This document shows positions 23,305 through 25,084 of a stretch of DNA of 25,084 nucleotides, piece by piece. The notes below the pieces were generated by a model. That model saw nothing but the letters and a program-made list of their open reading frames with translations. It ran no database searches and had not been told where the DNA came from. The DNA comes from Bacteroidales bacterium (lineage in GTDB: Bacteria; Bacteroidota; Bacteroidia; Bacteroidales; JAOZQN01), in contig JAOZTW010000004.1 in the NCBI GenBank assembly GCA_029938985.1, positions 4,064 to 29,147 of the forward strand, given 5' to 3'. Position 1 is the stretch's first letter, and the number at the start of each line of letters is the position of its first letter. The position numbers were made by a program, and so were the translations under genes.

Positions 23305-23862
23305 TTCTTCGTTAACAGGTTCGTTGTTTTCTGCATTTTTAGTTTCTTCGTTAACAGGTTCGCTGTTCTCTGCATTATTAGTCTCCTCGTTAACTGGTTC
23401 GCTGTTTTCAGATTTTTCTTTTTCTGCTTTTTGTTTCTCTAACTCCTCGGCTACCTTTTTCTCTTCCTCTTCAATATCTTTTTGAGTTATTAGGTCGTTA
23501 TGAATAAATAAATTATACCACTTAATAATTCGTTTCATATCCGAAACATAAACTTTCTCTTTGTCGTAAGTAGGCAAAACTTCTGCGAAAAGCCCCTTAA
23601 GTTCATTTGAAGATGAATTATATTTTATAGTTTTTTTTCCTTCTTCTTTTTTAAATAAACTAATAAAAATTTTTTTTAGTGGAACTTCTCCTTCTTCTGC
23701 ATAAATGGCAATATCCTCCAAAGAGCTAATTCTTGAAGAAGCATAAGCCTGCATTCTTTTTTTAGTAACTATTGATTCTACTATTATTCCTGTACGAGCT
23801 TGCGCCACCAACTTGTATAAATCTGGATAACCAGAAATTGACAAAATATCTTTTAAGTCCAT
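23293..23862 (-). CDS. DUF5606 protein with C-terminal 13-residue repeats
   Basis: A 189-aa protein with an N-terminal DUF5606 domain (about 1-125), a family found in Bacteroidota: DLKDILSISGYPDLYKLVAQ, GIIVESIVTKKR, YASSRISSLEDIAIYAEEGE and VPLKKIF. The function of the family is unknown. A charged helical linker (EEEEKKVAEELEKQKAEKEK) leads to three 13-residue repeats, ENSEPVNEETNNA (152-164), ENSEPVNEETKNA (165-177) and a shorter ENNEPVNEEIKN (178-189), encoded by 39-bp DNA repeats. The tail is acidic and likely disordered. The stop codon comes from the heptamer repeat tract that follows. There is no signal peptide, so it is cytoplasmic. Confidence 0.9.
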   Translation of the reverse strand: MDLKDILSISGYPDLYKLVAQARTGIIVESIVTKKRMQAYASSRISSLEDIAIYAEEGEVPLKKIFISLFKKEEGKKTIKYNSSSNELKGLFAEVLPTYDKEKVYVSDMKRIIKWYNLFIHNDLITQKDIEEEEKKVAEELEKQKAEKEKSENSEPVNEETNNAENSEPVNEETKNAENNEPVNEEIKN

Positions 23863-24053
23863 GTAATAAAAATATTATTTGTTTAATAACTAAAAATAAT
23901 TTCAAGATTTTTTATATATGTATTATTAAAATACAATTACATACTTGCTTATATCCAAGACATTACAACTATTCAATAGCTTTCTCATTTGTTTTGGAAT
24001 TGCAAATTTAAAAAAACTTAATGTAATAACGGCAAAAACACAACAATATTTTT

Positions 24054-24061
24054 TAATTTTG
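24054..24061 (+). promoter_or_regulatory. Bacteroidota -7 box (TAATTTTG)
   Basis: TAATTTTG fits TAnnTTTG, 22 nt before the start of the glycosyltransferase gene. No clear -33 TTTG is seen at the right spacing. Confidence 0.5.
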
Positions 24062-24083
24062 CCAATTCTAAAATATTTTAAAT

Positions 24084-25064
24084 ATGAAATTTTCCATTAT
24101 TATACCTGTTTACAACCGCCCTGACGAAATAGAAGAATTATTAGAATCGTTAAAAAATCAAACATTAAAAAATTTTGAAATTGTTATTATTGAAGACGGC
24201 TCGGTAAAAGATTGTAGAAGTGAAGTAGAAAAGTATTCTAAGATACTTGATATTAAATATTTTTTTAAGGTAAACACAGGACCTGCAAAAACTCGAAATT
24301 ATGGTGCAGAAAAAACATCTGGCGATTATCTAATATTTTTTGATTCCGACTGTATTATTCCTTCTGATTATTTTGAAATAACCACCAAACAACTTGAAAA
24401 AGAAAATATTGATGCTTATGGAGGACCAGATGCCGCACATGAATCTTTTTCTGCTTTGCAAAAAGCTATTAATTATTCTATGACTTCTTTTTTTACTACA
24501 GGAAATATTAGAGGTGGCGAAAAAATTGATAAATTTTATCCTCGTAGCTTTAACATGGGAATAACAAAAGAGGCTTGGCATAAGGTTGGAGGATTTCCTG
24601 TTACAAGCATGCACCCTGGAGAAGACATGGTGTTTTCTATTGAAATAATAAAACAAGGCTTTAAAACTAAGCTATTTAAAAATTCCAGTGTGTTTCACAA
24701 ACGAAGAAATACGATAAGAACTTTTTTTAAACAAGTATCTGGTTTTGGACGAACAAGATATATAATTTCAAAGGTATATCCTGAAACTTTTAAAATATTT
24801 TATTTAATTCCAAGCGTGTTTACAATTGGTGTGTTTTCTTTAATTATAATTTCTATTTTTTTTCAATTATTTTTATTACCAATCGGAATTTATTCGTTGT
24901 TAATATTTTTTGATTCATTAATAAAAAACAAAACAAATTTTAAAGTTGCATTTTTATCTGTATTTACAAGTTATATTCAATTAATAGGATACGGCACAGG
25001 ATTTATTTCTGCAATTTTTAAAGGCGATGTTTATGGAGTTTATAAAACTGGTTTTTACAAATAA
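24084..25064 (+). CDS. Family 2 glycosyltransferase, membrane-bound
   Basis: A 326-aa GT-A fold glycosyltransferase. The N-terminal half has the family 2 signatures: FSIIIPVYNRPDEIEELLESL (3-23 region), IIEDGS (35-40), GPAKTRNYGA and the metal-binding DSD (87-89). GED (179-181) is a likely catalytic-base site. The C-terminal part has hydrophobic segments at about 236-278 and 286-312, so it sits in the inner membrane and faces the cytoplasm. It probably adds a sugar to a lipid-linked or surface glycan, but the donor and acceptor cannot be read. It is complete: the stop is 20 bp before the window end. No partner glycan genes are visible; they may follow outside the window. Confidence 0.88.
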   Translation: MKFSIIIPVYNRPDEIEELLESLKNQTLKNFEIVIIEDGSVKDCRSEVEKYSKILDIKYFFKVNTGPAKTRNYGAEKTSGDYLIFFDSDCIIPSDYFEITTKQLEKENIDAYGGPDAAHESFSALQKAINYSMTSFFTTGNIRGGEKIDKFYPRSFNMGITKEAWHKVGGFPVTSMHPGEDMVFSIEIIKQGFKTKLFKNSSVFHKRRNTIRTFFKQVSGFGRTRYIISKVYPETFKIFYLIPSVFTIGVFSLIIISIFFQLFLLPIGIYSLLIFFDSLIKNKTNFKVAFLSVFTSYIQLIGYGTGFISAIFKGDVYGVYKTGFYK

Positions 25065-25084
25065 GGCATATTAAAATAAATAAT

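Overview
This window is very AT-rich and reads as the chromosome of a member of the Bacteroidota, probably close to Bacteroidales/Marinilabiliales. The evidence is a protein with a type IX secretion (T9SS) C-terminal sorting domain, a DUF5606 protein, M64 peptidase and YARHG lipoproteins, promoters of the TTTG-N~20-TAnnTTTG type, and starts with little or no Shine-Dalgarno sequence. No tRNA, rRNA, transposase, phage gene or CRISPR array was found.

Layout. (1) 1-2510: a 28-bp tandem repeat, a FabH-like ketoacyl-ACP synthase III, and a convergent secreted M64 metallopeptidase. (2) 2754-4298: a DUF4160/DUF2442 pair that resembles a toxin-antitoxin module, a repeat-bearing spacer and a small helical protein on the minus strand. 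(3) 4671-10807: a two-gene unit of exported proteins, a large single-chain restriction-modification (type IIG-like) protein and a PQQ-propeller lipoprotein. (4) 10817-13383: a good Bacteroidota promoter, a long leader, a T9SS-exported Omp28/thioredoxin-like protein and a strong terminator. (5) 13520-15938: a glycosyltransferase on the minus strand, then a 1.2-kb intergenic region full of repeats and hairpins. (6) 15939-18170: thiL and a YARHG lipoprotein. (7) 18207-23135: mobile repeats, then a phenylalanine/tyrosine operon: prephenate dehydratase, aminotransferase, prephenate dehydrogenase and a DAHP synthase-chorismate mutase fusion. (8) 23293-25064: a DUF5606 protein and a family 2 glycosyltransferase.

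The main discovery is upstream of the operon in region 7. Two small ORFs too short for routine annotation lie in tandem: a 20-codon leader with 6 Phe and 2 Tyr (18592-18654), and a 23-codon leader with 8 Phe and 1 Tyr (18741-18812). Each is followed by an intrinsic terminator (18671-18712 and 18839-18874), and pheA starts 17 nt after the second. In the first unit a 13-nt antiterminator arm covers the last leader codons and pairs with the left arm of the terminator, so the two structures exclude each other. This is the logic of ribosome-mediated transcription attenuation, present twice in series in front of the enzymes that make the sensed amino acids.

The second theme is a family of ~123-bp non-autonomous inverted-repeat elements (MITE-like): three full copies, one divergent copy and two remnants. 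One copy has a perfect 9-bp target duplication and sits 14 bp upstream of the first Phe/Tyr leader ORF. Other structured repeats sit inside the operon (21015-21164), upstream of thiL, and at the 3' ends of three genes that terminate at or beside a common heptamer repeat.
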